Shown here in pieces: positions 25,193 to 39,300 of a stretch of DNA of 64,000 nucleotides. Position numbers and translations under genes: made by a program. Numbering within the stretch: the stretch's first letter is position 1; the number at the start of each line of letters is the position of its first letter. The DNA comes from Camarhynchus parvulus (taxonomy: Eukaryota > Chordata > Aves > Passeriformes > Thraupidae), in the NCBI RefSeq assembly GCF_901933205.1, contig NC_044573.1:63975993-64039992 (forward strand), in the 5' to 3' direction. The notes below the pieces were generated by a model, which was not told where the DNA came from, ran no database searches, and worked only from the letters and a program-made list of their open reading frames with translations.

Positions 25193-26481
25193 CTTAATCA
25201 GGGAAAGACTAGAATTACATCTGGCACTTGTTATCCTACTGCAATAAGAGAAACTCCACTAATTCCTCCAGAAACTGAGCTGTGCCTCTTGGAAAAGCCA
25301 AGCATGGTTTTAGGAACAGCTTGTTCTAGGGGCAGAGTCTGGAGCCAGCACATAAGCTTGTACTTCCCAGAATGGTGGTTTGGTGCCCATTGGGGTTCCG
25401 ATCCCAGGAAAACTAGCAGTTCTGGGAGGACAAAAAAGATCAGTGTGGGAGGCAGCTACTGGAAGATGCAGCCAATACCCCCAATTTTGGTTTCAGAATA
25501 AATGCAAGTAGATCACCATGGTATTAAGAACACTCTGAAATAATCAGCTCTTGGTGTCTGTCATCCCTGGAAATCGCAGTCACTTTCTGCACACTCTTCT
25601 GTAATGTGTGTTACTGAATCATGCAGTGCTCAGCAGGGCGCACTGAAAATTAAACATCTCCCACTCCTCCTCACCAAGAATTCAAGAGAATGTGCATCTG
25701 AAAACACTGCTGAGAAGTATAGAAACTTGACACAGCAGCTGTGAGGAGTGATTGCGCCTCTCTTGATTCCAGCTGATTGCCACGAAGCTCAAAAAATCTT
25801 CAGTAGTAAAAAAGCAGTGATACAATGAAGAAACTTATAAAAAACTGTTTCCTTTACCTGAATCCTGACTTATAAGCAAATTGCTGAATGTCTCACGTGT
25901 TTTACAGGTATTGACCCTGTAGCCATTCCACACTAATGAAAAGTAACACTTAACTAGAAATATGTCCAATTCATTTATAGGAGAAGAAATATTAATGTGC
26001 TAGGAAGATATTCTGGCTGATAAGAGCAACATGAAATTCTATAATGTGAAACTCAGGGTTAGAATAAAAGGAACTTGCATCCTGTGCAATTAACATCCAA
26101 GCAGAAATTCATCAACTGATGAGGTGGCCAACCATTAATGTGTGAATTATGGCCAGGTATCACAAGTAAGGGATGCCTACTTTCTAGCTGGTTACTTACA
26201 CACCAATAGAACGTTTACCATCTTGTCACCTATCATTTCATTCAGCAGCACATCTTTCTATGCTTACAAGCATGCATATCTGACTCAGACACATATCCTT
26301 TAACAACAATCCAATTGTGAAAAATCATGATTTTTCTTCCTTTCTCCATTCCACAGTTGAAGCCCAGTGGCAGTTCCATCACACAACAACTGTTCAGCAC
26401 ATGAAAGAAGGGAGTCAATGCACCTTCCTCACACGAGCTGCTAATAAAAGTAACAGAGTGCTGAGGGCTGGGAAGCACAGA

Positions 26482-26616
26482 CAGAGCATTAGCTCAGTTG
26501 GTTAGAGCTTGGTGCCAATAATTCCAGGGTTCTGGCTTTGGTCCCCGTACAAACCATTCACTTAAGAGCTGGACTCAATAATCCTTCCAGCTCAGAATAC
26601 TCTGTGACTCTGTGTC
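26482..26616 (+). mobile_element. tRNA-Ile-derived SINE with CR1-like tail (TguSINE1-like)
   Basis: The head resembles a tRNA-Ile (AAT) gene. It has a box A match tagctcagttgg at 26490-26501, the D-arm continuation ttagagc, ggtgccaataa across the anticodon region, and a decayed box B ggctttggtcc at 26534-26544 followed by ccgtac. From about 26565 it becomes CR1-3'-like (gagctggactcaataatcc, then ccttccagctcagaatac) and ends in ctctgtg repeats. This composite is the layout I know from zebra finch TguSINE1, mobilised by CR1 enzymes. It is degenerate and not a functional tRNA gene, because the acceptor stem does not pair. Confidence 0.85.
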
Positions 26617-29600
26617 TGACTTTTTATATTCTATGTATGAGAGTGATGCATCCAATGCTGAGAAATGCATAAGCAAAATGATTCAAGAGAAGGAAACCAT
26701 TCCAGATGCAGCGGTCACCTTAGCAATCCCATTTCACAGAAAACCCATCAGCACAGGCAGAATGAAGGTATATCACACAAGATCAGGCAGCCAGAAAGGG
26801 TGAACAGGCTGTCTGACCCTCTCAGAGAAAAGATGTGTCAGTGTGGAAGACTCAAACTTCATCATAAAGGCCATGACAGGTAAGTATGAAATCTCGTTTG
26901 TCAGCAACAGTAAAGCATCTTCTGTGAGAAAAGTAGAATAATAACATTTCAGGAAATATAGTTAATAAAATAATTCCCATAAAACACTGGGTGGCATCTA
27001 GCATCAAGAAAAGCTTCTTGTAAAAACAATGGATGGAATTTTTTTGTGGAAGAATATTTAAAGCTGAGAGTTCTGTAACCCATCAAACAAGAGTGAAGGT
27101 GCCATTAAACATCCCATAACTATTCCCATTCTTTGATACTCAAATATGCATTCACAATTTTTTTTAAATCATGGTCCTTACTTTCTGCAGCCATGTGCCC
27201 AGGGAGTGTATATGGGTGAGGATGAGTTACACCTACTTTGTTCAGTGTGCCAATGGCACTACAAAGGGCACAACAGCAGGGTTGGGCCTTTCTGTGATGT
27301 GGGAGCAGCACTGGGTGTCCCCAGTTTACATCTTCTACACTGAAATGTATTCCTATGTGAAGGCTCAGCCCTTTCAGCCAACTTTACCACTGACAGTAAG
27401 ACAAGCCATATACAGGAAATGTGAGCAGGGGTTTCAGGTGAAATTTGTGCAGGGCAGCCCAGGTGAATTAGATAATTTGGGTTTTTCACACATTTGTGTG
27501 TTTCTAGTTGCAAACACCAGGCTGAGCTCGTATGAAACTCTGAAGAAGAAATTAATGTTTGAAGGCATAAAATTCAAGATGCCAGCCAGATGGCAAAGGA
27601 AGAGGGAGAGAATCAAGGTAGCATGTGGACATAACTGTGCTGCTTGGACATATGCCTTCGCCTGTTAAAACTATACATTCAGTACCTGCAGAGGAATGGT
27701 TGCTTATCTACTTTGCTAGAGCTAATAATAGGCTAATGGAAGTAGAAATATCCCCAAAAGATCTGGGAGCCAGCAGAATTTATTGGCTGGTCATGAGATC
27801 TCTACTGATCTCCCAGCAAGTACTGTTGCTGACTATAACCACAAGTGCACCAGTAGGAGTTCAAAAAGCCCTTCTTTTTATTTGTTTTCCTGCTCTCCAT
27901 TTCTCTCTCTCTCCCTCTTAAGATTTTCATGGGAAACCACACTCGGCCTTTCCATGGTCTGATGGAACGCATCAATTTATTATCCTGCTCTTTACCATCT
28001 TCCATGCATGTGTAGTTCTGAAGTTCCCAGAAGTACGCATGCCTTTTAAAGAGAGTAATCTCCACATGTGTCCAGCGCTGTAATAAACATATCAGCTTTA
28101 CAACTTTCACAAAGTTCTAGAGTTTGTTTGCTTCTGCAAAACATACTCACATATTCTCAATAATTTCATCCTGGTAATATTCTGCTTTTGCACAGAAGAT
28201 CTTTGCTACTCCTACGTGAGCTAGAAGACAACTCCCATGGGATGATTTAGGTTGTTTATGGGGTTAATAACAATTTGGTTTGGTTCTAGGCATATAGATT
28301 TAAATTTGTTTTCTAGATAGGGAAAAGTAACAAGCCATTTTCAGTTCAGAAACCAGAAACCATCAGTGCTATCTTGTGTTGTGACAGCAGAAGACTGCAG
28401 AGTTCTCCTGACAACCTCTCTATTTTTTGGTCTCTTCTTATGCCTTGCTCTATTTAATATTGCTGCAGAGGAATGCACAATATCTGGTCATAAAAATATA
28501 AAATTTTTCCTTTAGGAGGAAGAATGGGCTGATATATGTCATCTGTATGATACGTACATCATCCTTACAATTGTATCCAAGACAGATAACATCCAGGAAA
28601 AAAGGCTTTAAATAAACAAAGAAACAAACAAAATCCTTCAATATGTAGGTCCAGGAAAGCATATGTTTTAGCATATGTGTAGTCAAGATATTGAACTACA
28701 TAGGCTCATTTACTGCCAGATTCTGAGTTTCTTAAATGCACAAGATCCATAATAACTATTCAGGTCTGCCATTATCTGTCTTATGCATCTTCTCTAAAAA
28801 ATTCCTGCTTCAAAATAAATGACTGCATTTATAACTGCTTTCTTGTTTACATAATTTGCAAATAGGAAAGGCTAAAAAAAAATCTTCCTGGGATTCAGAC
28901 TTCTGCATCAATTTCACAAGTAAAAAAGCAATAAAATTTGCTTCGACAAAATGAACATATGTTCATGAAAATTGATTACAATCACCTGTGACGAGAATGC
29001 ATAAAAATTTTTGCATTAGAATTCTGATTTACTTGTTTAACAAACTTGAGGTTTCATTTTGATTTTTAGTTGATTGATTTTGTATGGTTTTATTTTATTT
29101 ACATAGTTTTTAATAATTTAAGAGAAGGTCAGGAGAAGCAATGTGGACTCATGTCCACATGCGATGGACTCATGGTATGATATTTGTAACATAAAACCTG
29201 TCACAAAAATAGTTGAAATACTTAGTATTTTTAGCACATTATTTTAATAAACCATATAATAAATAGAGATTCTTTGATTTCAAAAAGACTGTAAGATGTA
29301 TCAAAATAAAATAAATAATATTGCAACTAATCACTAGTCAGAATATATACAGAATATATCCTGAGGTGTGGCTTCATGTTCTCAGTTCTTGCTTCAACCC
29401 TTCTGCCTTCCAGCATGCAGTCCTCTGCCAGAGAAGAGGGCTAAGGCAGATGGATGGCTTCACCCAGGCAGGAAGGATATAATTCATGCACTATTCTTCA
29501 TCATCTTATAGATATCATTTCTATATTTACCTATTGCAAGTAGAGTGTTAGGTAGAGAATTTAGACTAAATATTGGAATAGAGTCTCTTTTGAAGGAGAG

Positions 29601-30199
29601 TTTGATACCAACAGGCCTTTAATAGCTCTTGCAATCAGTATTTTGTGAGCTAGAAACACATGCAGACGCTTCCAAGTGTTGGCTTGATCTGTGGTCTGAA
29701 AAACTCCAGCATTCAAATGCAAAATACTCCCCAAAATAATTATGCTCTCTCCTTCTTTTTCCAGTTCACCTTGCATATTACTCCCCCATTTGTACCTTTT
29801 TTCCCTACACGCCCACTGCAGCTTTACCTTTGCTTTTTCGAACTATTTCCTACATTCAAATATGAATGTATCCCACATTCACACGCCTACCCTTGTGGTT
29901 TGCCTGCAGCAACTGAGGCTTACACCTTCCACCAAACCACCATTTGATTGTTTGGTAATTGGCATCAGCCTTGAGCCTGCTATTTCACCTTCTGTGTCAG
30001 GAGGTGGCACATGCGTTCATGGTCATGCTCACCAGCTCAGCAGTTTCACCTGCCCCCAACAGAAAAGAGCTGTGCCCAGCTTCTACAAGAGAGCAGCAAA
30101 TCCCCTCTCCTCTGACAGATTAATTGGCAAGCATCTAGGACCCTTTCCAACAATTATATAAAAATAAAGTTTTCCAGTCAGCAGAAGTTATGTGGGCAT

Positions 30200-30313
30200 G
30201 TCTCTGAGCAACTTGATCTAGCTGAAGATGTCTCTGATCATTGCAGGGGAGTTGGACTAGATGGACCTTTAAGGTTCCTTCCAACCTGGACTGTTTCATG
30301 GTTCTATGATTCC
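30200..30313 (+). mobile_element. CR1 LINE 3' terminus
   Basis: About 114 bp of CR1 3' end. It contains acttgatctagctgaagatg, then ttgcaggggagttggactag, then ccttccaacctgg, and ends in the partial octamer tail ggttctatgattcc. It is 5'-truncated and non-coding. The left limit is approximate. Confidence 0.88.
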
Positions 30314-33300
30314 AAATGACTTAGCTAGTCACAATTTCCACAGCACCTGGAGCATTGCAAAGGCTCTGGCTACCTCTTGCCACCCCCACCTTCCTCACCA
30401 ATGCTGCTGTTCTCAAAAGCTGGGGAAAGTTGCTCCGCCTCAGCAATAAACACAACATAAGAATTAGCATTTTAGTATGTAATTTTAAAAGCTGCTTTAC
30501 TGATACCTGAGTTTACACTCACCTCACTGCAAAATACCAGTAGGTGCTTAAAGAGCAAGACACAGGACCAGGCAATATCCTTTCCATCACAAGCCCTTGT
30601 CTCTAGCAAAGAAAATGTATGCTGAGAAAGAAACTGCAACACCAAGGAGCTGCAGTTGGGACTGGACTTGGGAAGCATCAAGGGGGAAGAAAAGCTCCTG
30701 CACAACTACGGGACTACTGAAATTCTAATCTGGAATGCCTTCAGTATTTTTATTCTTTACATTTCTATTCAGTTAAAGATAGTGGGTTTTCCTTTTCCCT
30801 TAATCACTGCTTCATACTGTGACAAGAAAATCTGGAAACCTGGGGTTTCACACATAAACTTACTTTAGATGGTAGTGAAAAGAAGTGAAGGGTACTGCCT
30901 GTGATCTGAAAGGTGAGTGGGGTGGTAATTATACAGAAAGAACTGAAGAACCACATATTAAATACCACAGTGCATTAGTACCGCTACCTTCAGCTGAACC
31001 ACACTATAATTTCATCACATGAGATTAATGCAAGCTTTCCTATCCAGCTATTCCTGTTTTGCAATCCTGTTTTCTTTGAGGCCAGTCTGGATATGAGGAA
31101 ATCAAGCAAGGGGGAGCCCAAATTTCCAGGCTTCTGGACTAAAAAGGAAAAATTGCTCGTTATATGGGTTATCCTGATTGAGAATATGCAGGTAATGAAC
31201 ATCTTGCCAGGTGAATTTCTCAGGTCATCAGTCTTCTAAATATGTGAAAAAAATATATTTAAATTTCCCCTTTGTGTTTCCTTGCACAACAGCCCTTCCA
31301 GTGGAAATGTGTCATTCCTGACTTTCCAGCAGTGCCAGTATGAAAATGCCATCGAAGCCCAAAGTCTTGCACTCATCCAGGGTTTGAAAGGCTTTCCTGA
31401 TATTTCCTGCAATAGGTGGAACCTCTGATGCCAGGTTGTCAGCCTAGTGTGTGCTCTGACAGGGTTTGCTCTGCCAAGTCTCCTGCTCTTCCTCCACACA
31501 GGTGCCACCGTCACCTGTCTGCTGGAGCTGCCTGGCTCCATGCCCTGCAAGACATCACTCCTGACAACTCCCCCATCCAACCCTTCCCTGATTTTATAAA
31601 TGACACCTCAAAAAATGCCCTATGCTCATATTCATGCTTAATTCTTCCTCCTTAGACAAGCCAGGCAGCTCATGGGAGCTCCCACTGACATCCCCTGGGC
31701 TCTCATTTCTCATCCACTCCATGTCTAGCACTTCAACACAAGGCAGAGGCTGAGAAAAGGAAGAAGTGTCTACCCAAATATTGCTATACCTCCTTTATAG
31801 TTTTACTTTCTATGTATCTGCTTGACCATCAGCCTGAGCAGCAAGGTGCACTTTAAATGAACTGTTGTCATTTATACATGAGCTGCCATTTAGCTGCTCA
31901 TTAGAGGAACACAGCTTTAAAAGATTGTGATGAGTCTGTTTGCTTCCCTTAATAACATCTTTCAAAACCAGCAGTGATATTGTTCTAAAAAAAACCCTTT
32001 TGTACTTCAAATTCTCATCAACTCTATCAGTCCTAAGAGCATTAGCCAAGGTTTGAGCAGTTCACCAACTCTATTACATTAATTTACATGCTATTGTGCT
32101 TGACACTGGATAATAAGAGCTTATTCAGCAATACTTCATTTTTTGATCTGGTAAATTTACTAGAGGCCTTATTCTTTAAATTGATTTTATTTTATGCTTA
32201 TTTTTTTCCCATCACTTGCCTTCTTTTCTTGCAGCTTACAGCAGCACAGACCTTTGAATGTAAAATAGTAGGGGTAACATTGATCTTCCAATTATTACAC
32301 TTCCTGCTCTGGTTCTCTTGACCAAAGGCTCCCACTCCAATAACAAAAGGACCTCCTGTTTCCTTCAGAGGTGGTGTGAAAGCTTTTATACATAGGCACC
32401 ATTTACTGGATGACAGACATCAATCATATTTCTAGTGTTGGGTCTATTGCCACCAAACACAGAAAACTGGCAGTGGGACTGGAAAAGATCATGTTTTCAT
32501 TCACACCCATGTACTGTCCAATTTAGCAGCATGAACTTGCCATGACTCATGGGTCCCCTCTGGAAAATGTTCATCTGAACCCTTGGAAATGTTTGTGATC
32601 TGCTTGTTGTTTAGCAGCTGCCTGCACTGTGGCCATCACCAGCCTTTGGAGGTACTACAGGCAATTGTTTTGGCTCTCTAAATTAATTTGGTAGAAAAGG
32701 ACATTGGTTTAGGCATATGGCTGATATTCTCTTCTCCTCCCAAGATAAATAACACAGTAACTATGCAAAAGGCAGTTAACAGCTTCCCTTCGGGTTTTAT
32801 GGAAAACAAACTTATTTTATCACCAAAATTATGGTAAAACCTTTCCATAAAATGCATACCAGTGTATTTAATTAAAACAGGTCAGTTGTCTGCTAAATCT
32901 GCAAAATTCAAGTGCTAGCTTCTACAGAATAAATCTATACAAAAACACTGAGCTTGGGTAGGGGCAGTAATTATTTTTTCCACCATTAGTCTGCAGTGCC
33001 ATGCATGTGACCAAGAAGTGGCTTTTGAGGCACCTTCATCCTCTTTCCCTACAGGTATGTTTGAAGGAAATGGGAGTGATCTCACACTCCTTACATGCTA
33101 GAATATGAGACTGAATGGGGAAGAAAATTACCTGGTCTTTATGATTACCTTCTCTTTCACAGCCAAGAATCAAAAATACATGGAGATTACTTCACATTTG
33201 GAACAGTTCTGCTACAGAAAATAAAGGCAAGCGGATTGCATCTGCTAGGTCGAGCTTCCCATCCCCCATCCCCGAAAATCACCAACCCAAATGTCACTCG

Positions 33301-36300
33301 TCTGTGCTGGTTCCCACAGAAGGCAAACCGTATGTTCCATTCCCAGTGTCCGTACCCTTCTGCAGCTCCTAAACAGCCGACTGCCCCCAACGGCTGTGGG
33401 CCAGACTTTGGTTCTCTTCCAGCAATGAAAGGCAGAGAGGGCAGGAGATGTCCTGCTGCTACACTCCTTTCATTTAGAAAATGGAGAGGCCGTCTGGCTG
33501 CCAACTTGTCAGTGCAAATAAGTCCCCTCTGCAGACTTTATCAGATGAATCCCAATGTGAAAACTTTTTACATATGAATTGCTTTGCAAGGAAGGCTCCA
33601 CTCTTTTCAGAACAAATAAGGAAAAGAACAGCATAAAGGAAGAGAAAAAGTAAAGAACCTGCACTGAAGGGTCACTTCAAAGGAACAAAAGTCCACATGG
33701 CTTCATTCTCGTGTTCTCTTTTTTTTTTTTTCACAATTGGCTCTCCAGCATCTACATGCTGCTCCCTAACTGCAGCACCTTAGTCACCACAAGCCTCATC
33801 AGTTTACAATTAATTACTCCTGTAAATCAAGGCTGAAAGGCTGAAGGAACCACAGTGCCCAGTAGATCAGTCATGGCCAGAAGCCCACAGACAGCCCACT
33901 AGGTGAGCAAGGACAAGAGGAGCTCATAGCTATCCAGTTTTCAGCAGCCTAGGCAGAATGGCTAGCTGAAAGGAGTATCAGTCTGTAAAAGAACAAACAC
34001 TTGTCCTGGAAAATCACCAGCACTGCAAATGGTAGCCAGGACTGTGGTTGTATTAAATCAATATTGTCAGTTACATTATTAAATATTAATCTAAGATATT
34101 AAAAAAGGGAGCATTCCTCTGCTCTGCCAGAGACAGCTTGTGTAATCACACGCAAATCACTTCATTTCAGTTCCTCTCAAATTCCCATCTGTAAAACAGA
34201 TAGTAATATTTTCAACCACTTTAAGCAAGCTCGTCTCTCTGGCAGGCTCCCTGGGCACCTCTCATAATGCACATCCACATCCCCACAGGGACAGGCACCT
34301 CCAGAAGCCACTGTCATGCTACAGAAGAGACACAGCACTGAAGCTCCAGGGTCTTACCAGCTCTTGCTGCTTGCAAAGGGGGAAAAGTTTAGGGTAAGAG
34401 AGCCAAAGGATAGATTGGAGTGCTTTAGGTAAATTTTTTGTCATAAAATCAGCTGACTCCAAAAAGCACTGTCCTCAGCCACTGAAAACAGCTGTTGAGA
34501 CAGACACTGAAGTGTTATTACCTCTCTTGGAGGATTTGCAGCTCTAAGGGAAGGCAATGCAAGAATGAGTGACAGTGACACAGAGTTGTCAAAAAAGCCC
34601 CATGCAGGAGTACACTTATTTCTGTCGCAGAAAAAGGAATGTTAAGGACAGGAGAGAGGCACCAGATATCACATTTAGGGCTCCCTGCTCAAATAGGATC
34701 TTGCTAGAGTATGTTGCCCAGGACTGCATCTAGATAGCTCATGAGTGATATTCTGATCTAACAACAGTTATATATGGGAGAACGTAGACAACAAGTGCAA
34801 GTAAACCGCAAAAATGCCATCTCAGCACATACATCCTATTTCTGCCACAGAATTTTAGCACCCCAGAATACTGCTGAAGCCTAAACTCCTTATTAAAGTT
34901 AAGCACTTGCCTAAATTGCCTGCTGAATTGAGATGAGCTGATGAAATGTGACCCCAGAATATAATAACTGAAGGACAAAGAAATTTTGAGCCTAGACAGT
35001 CATGAAGAAATCATGTTCTTTATGCTCTTGAGAAATTTCTGAACCATATCTATTTCTGTCTTCCTAAGAACATGCTGTGGATGGAAAGCCAGGTGAAGTG
35101 ACAGTGGCTCAGCAGAAGAACACTGGGTGAGGGGGTGCCCAGACATGACTGCAAAGGACCCAATCAGAGTCAAGCTTGGATATCAATGCACAGAATAACT
35201 CTACAATAATGCCTGTTTGTGGTGATAATTACAGCTTTCTAGGAAAGGAGTCTGTGTTTTCCAAGATTTTGTGATTTTATGGTGGATTCTTAGCCATATA
35301 TTAAGAATTTGTAGAGAAAGAAAACATGAGGAAAAAGGGACACTGTTGATGGGTTACTGCTACTTTCTTTACTATGGCTGATCTTGTCTATTAAAATAAA
35401 CTTGAAGCTGAACAAGCAAGATAATGTCTGTAATACAATAATTGCCAGCAGAGCACCTACTTCATAAATCAGCATGTGAGCGATCTAAATCATGAAAGAC
35501 AGATTAGTTTTCATTACTTCTCTCCTAACATGACAATTTCAATGGCCAGTTATTTTCTAACGAGTTTGCCATAGGCATTGTACAGAATTTATGTCACTTC
35601 TTTAAGCCAAGACTCTCACAAACACAGATGTCAAGGTTTGTACATGTTACTGCATCTCATCTGAAGGCCAGCATCAGTAAGAATAAAGCTTCCAGAAATA
35701 GCTGTTTATGTGGCGTGCTAAAGCACTCAAAAATAAAGAGGTGCATAGTTGCAGGTCAGTGAAAGAAAATTTTGGCCACTAAAACAATTAGTAGAACAAA
35801 AATGCCTGAGTGCAAGATCTGAACTTCAGCTGGAAAGTCTCAGCTATTAATGATTCCACATCAGACAGGGTCAGACTGTTCCCAGTCTCTCTCAGGGGGA
35901 GAATGGACTTCTCTTCTTTGGGGGGCCTCTGTAAAGGACATGCTGGAGGTGCAGGACTGATCTCCTACCCTGGGGAAAGACAGCAGGAATGAGAAGGGCT
36001 GTGGGATGCCTACACTGCTTTGAAGCTATGGATCTGGTATTCCAAGCCATGGTGTGGACTAACTGGGCAAACACTTGTGCCCCTGTCTTCATAGGTGGGC
36101 TGTGTCACAAGGATACATCACCCTCCAGCAAAGAGCAGCTCAGCTGGTGCTGCCCAAACACAGCTGCTTACATGGTTCTGTACCCCTGCTGCCTCTCAGG
36201 CTGAGGTGGGACTCTCACCACTTTTGGGACACAACAGCAGGAAAGGAGAAGACATCTATTTTCTTTAGAGATGGATTGGCTCTAGAACTAGAGAGGAAGA

Positions 36301-39300
36301 GAGCAGGGAGCACCAGCTGAAACACCTTCACATCCAGACATCAGCTAGCAGCCAGCCAGATTCTGCTCTGGTTGTGTGAGTGCACCTCCCCCAGCTGCTC
36401 CATCTGTACTTCTTTCAGTGCCCATTTGGCTGATCCCAGCATTGCTTCCCAGGCTTGCTGCCCATCACTGAGGCCCAAGGGCTGTGATGCAAAAGCACCA
36501 GCCTAAAGGGGTTTTATTGAATTGAACCGAATTACAATGGAGGTTCCAAAGGTGAGTAAGGTGGCTCTTATTTCTACTATTTACTGTATTTTAGTTTTTC
36601 AGTTCATCTTTGTCCTACCTGTAACTGTAACTATTAAGAAACGCCTACAAATGCTGGCCCAGACTTTCAGTGAGCCCTTTAGGACCTAAAGGATTATTCC
36701 AACCTAATAAAATCCTCCTTTCTCTGCAGAAAATGACAACCTTCTACCTGCTCACCTGACAGTGGCACCATAAGCCACTGTAATAGAAGTCCAGGAACAA
36801 ACCTGACAGAGAGATTGGGGTTTTTTTTTTGCTGTTCTCTATCAAAAAAACCCTAAAAAACAACAGAAGCAGAGACAGATTTTGCTGCTAAAAACTAATG
36901 TCATTTATCCACAGGTTTCTTTGTTCTGTTCAGGGCTATGTTTCCTAAACCTATATTAAATTGTTCAACAGACTTCTAACTCCTTTGAGTGGTATCTGGC
37001 AGGTAACTGCTGCCCAGACCAAACTTCTCCCCAGCCCATAATGACAGCATATCATTGGTTCTAGTACCCAAAATCAGGTAAATTTCTGAAATTAGGGAAA
37101 CCTTATGAATGTTCTGCATTGAAATTAAGTGGTGAGATCCAGCAACTATTGTGCAGTTTTTCCTTCTACCATGTCTGTGTTATCCCCAGCCTGGAATGCT
37201 ATGAAAGGCAATAGCCAAATTGGTCTCCTGTGGGACTGCAGTCTTTATTGGGAATGGGACTGATTTCCCTCATGTACTCAGAGGAGGGAAAGCCCCAATT
37301 CAACTCTTGCTTTTCCCCAAGGGAGCAAAAAAAAAGAAGGGAGCCAGGGTAAACAATAGCTTCAATCAGCCACACACACACGAAACAAAGGGAATTTTTT
37401 TTTGCTGCACAGCCAGAAGAGGAGGGGTCTGACTGGCATTCAGGCTGTGCAGCATCTCACTGTGGGAGAGAGGTCTTCTGCAGTCATTACTCTCCTATGG
37501 TGCTTGTCATTGACAGTGCTTTCAGCTGACTCTGGCAGAGAATAAAAGTATCCCTCTCAATAATATCATTCACTTTCCCTGCTTGCTTTCCCCCTCTCTG
37601 TGCCTCTTCCAGAGCACATGTGCAGCTGACACTGAGTGAACAAGGTGACCTCCTCTGAATATGCATAAATGCTAAGGATTGTCTGATTTTTTTTCTCTGC
37701 TGCCATGGCTGGCTGAAGCAATAGCCTGGCCAGCATTTTGCTGATGAAAGAATGCACCAGTTTGCAACTGTTAGCCCACAGATGGCCAACTCCTAAGTCT
37801 GGCATCCAGGCTTGTATTTAGTCTCATAAGCAATTTAGAAAGCATATAGTTAAAACTGATGAGACAGTGATGGTCAAATAATGTGCATCTACTTGTCTTT
37901 TCTTAAAACAGTTGAGAGATACATCAATGTGTTGAGCAGGGACTAGATAGCAGGGAAAGAAAATTCATCTTACCAAATTTTTTTTTAGAATTTAGCTCTG
38001 TAGTGCTTGGCAGTCAGAGTGTGCATGACTGAAGTATATTGGATGTAAATGCAGATTAAAGAACAGGCTTTATTCCCACTGGAACTATGCAGATCCAACA
38101 CTGCTGAACTTCTGCAGGTTATACACAAGAAAAAGGCAGATTCACCATCTCCATTGCTTCAAAATCAAAATGGGGGTGTCCTCGCAATGATAAGAGCAAA
38201 CATAATTAATTTTGCTCTTGATTGTTGAGCACAATGCTCTTTAGTTGCTTTTTAGCACTTCAGATTATTATCTGAAGTAAAAAGCATTTTCTTTACCTGT
38301 GAAAAGTTAAAGGCTCATTTTTTAGTTTTAATAGAAAATTATTATTATATTATTTGCACTTTAAGACCAGAATATCTAAAACAAACATAAAACTGATTAA
38401 AATACCAGAAGAAACAGTACCGAGGTCTGCTGAGGCTTATTTGCTCTTCTGATAGTCATTGCCATGAGGAAGACAAAGAAAATGAACAGTGCCTTTGTCT
38501 GATGAGTGCATTTACACTGCATTTGCTTCAAGGACTTTATAGCACAAAAGTAAGGGTTCAATTAATCACAGACAAAATTTTTAGAAATCAATAAGTCAGT
38601 GAAGTATTTGGGGATGTCACTGTAGGTTCATTACTCATGGTCTGCCTTCCTTGTAGGATAAAGTCATTCTTAAGTCATCCTTATATTGCCTTCCCTCCAC
38701 TTTTATCAGTGAAACTTGAACAGTTCTTATATTCCTCCCATTTGTGCTTATATTCCTACTAGTAGGCTCACACAACCTGTTTGCCACTGACTCCTTGGCT
38801 GCTCCAGCTGGAATAATACTTCCAAATGTCTGTAACCATCCAGGCCACCAACAAAGAGACCTGCAACAACTTCACTCTTCTTGGGTCTGTGATGCCCATC
38901 ACTTGCAACAGGTCTCCTGTAAGCCCCACCAAACACCCAATTCTCATCTGATACAAACTGTTGTAGCTAAATCAGAGTAACTGTTGATTTATACTATGTA
39001 ATTCATATCTGTCCTTAAATCCTGAACACAAAAAGAGCATTTATAAGGACTTGTGTCAGGAAACAGAGGTAAGGAATTCATCAGCACTGAGGTTTTTAGT
39101 GAGCTTTCAGCAAACCTGCTATTATACCATAGCTAGTTAGATAAAGCGAAAAAAACCCAGCTGAAAAACCCCACCAAGTTTGTTTGTTCTACTAACAGTA
39201 CAGTGAAAGAAGAGTCACTGGCACAGATTTGTTGTCCAGGAAGAAGTGAGCATCTGACATTCTGCTGTGACCCCAAGAGACACTTGTCCTCTTAGAGTCT

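Noticed and set aside
27171..27668. 165-codon open frame on the plus strand.
   Set aside because: No signal peptide, domain or family resemblance. A length like this is near chance expectation for six frames over 64 kb.
33095..33577. 160-codon open frame on the plus strand with an overlapping minus frame of 105 codons.
   Set aside because: No recognisable protein features and no splice or promoter context. Treated as chance.
36675..36715. Possible CR1 3' remnant (ggacctaaaggattattcc, then aacctaataaaatcc).
   Set aside because: Similarity is too short and lacks the octamer tail and the upstream CR1 segment.
38257..38278. Perfect 9-bp hairpin with a 4-base loop.
   Set aside because: One or two such hairpins are expected by chance in 64 kb, and nothing around it suggests a microRNA precursor.
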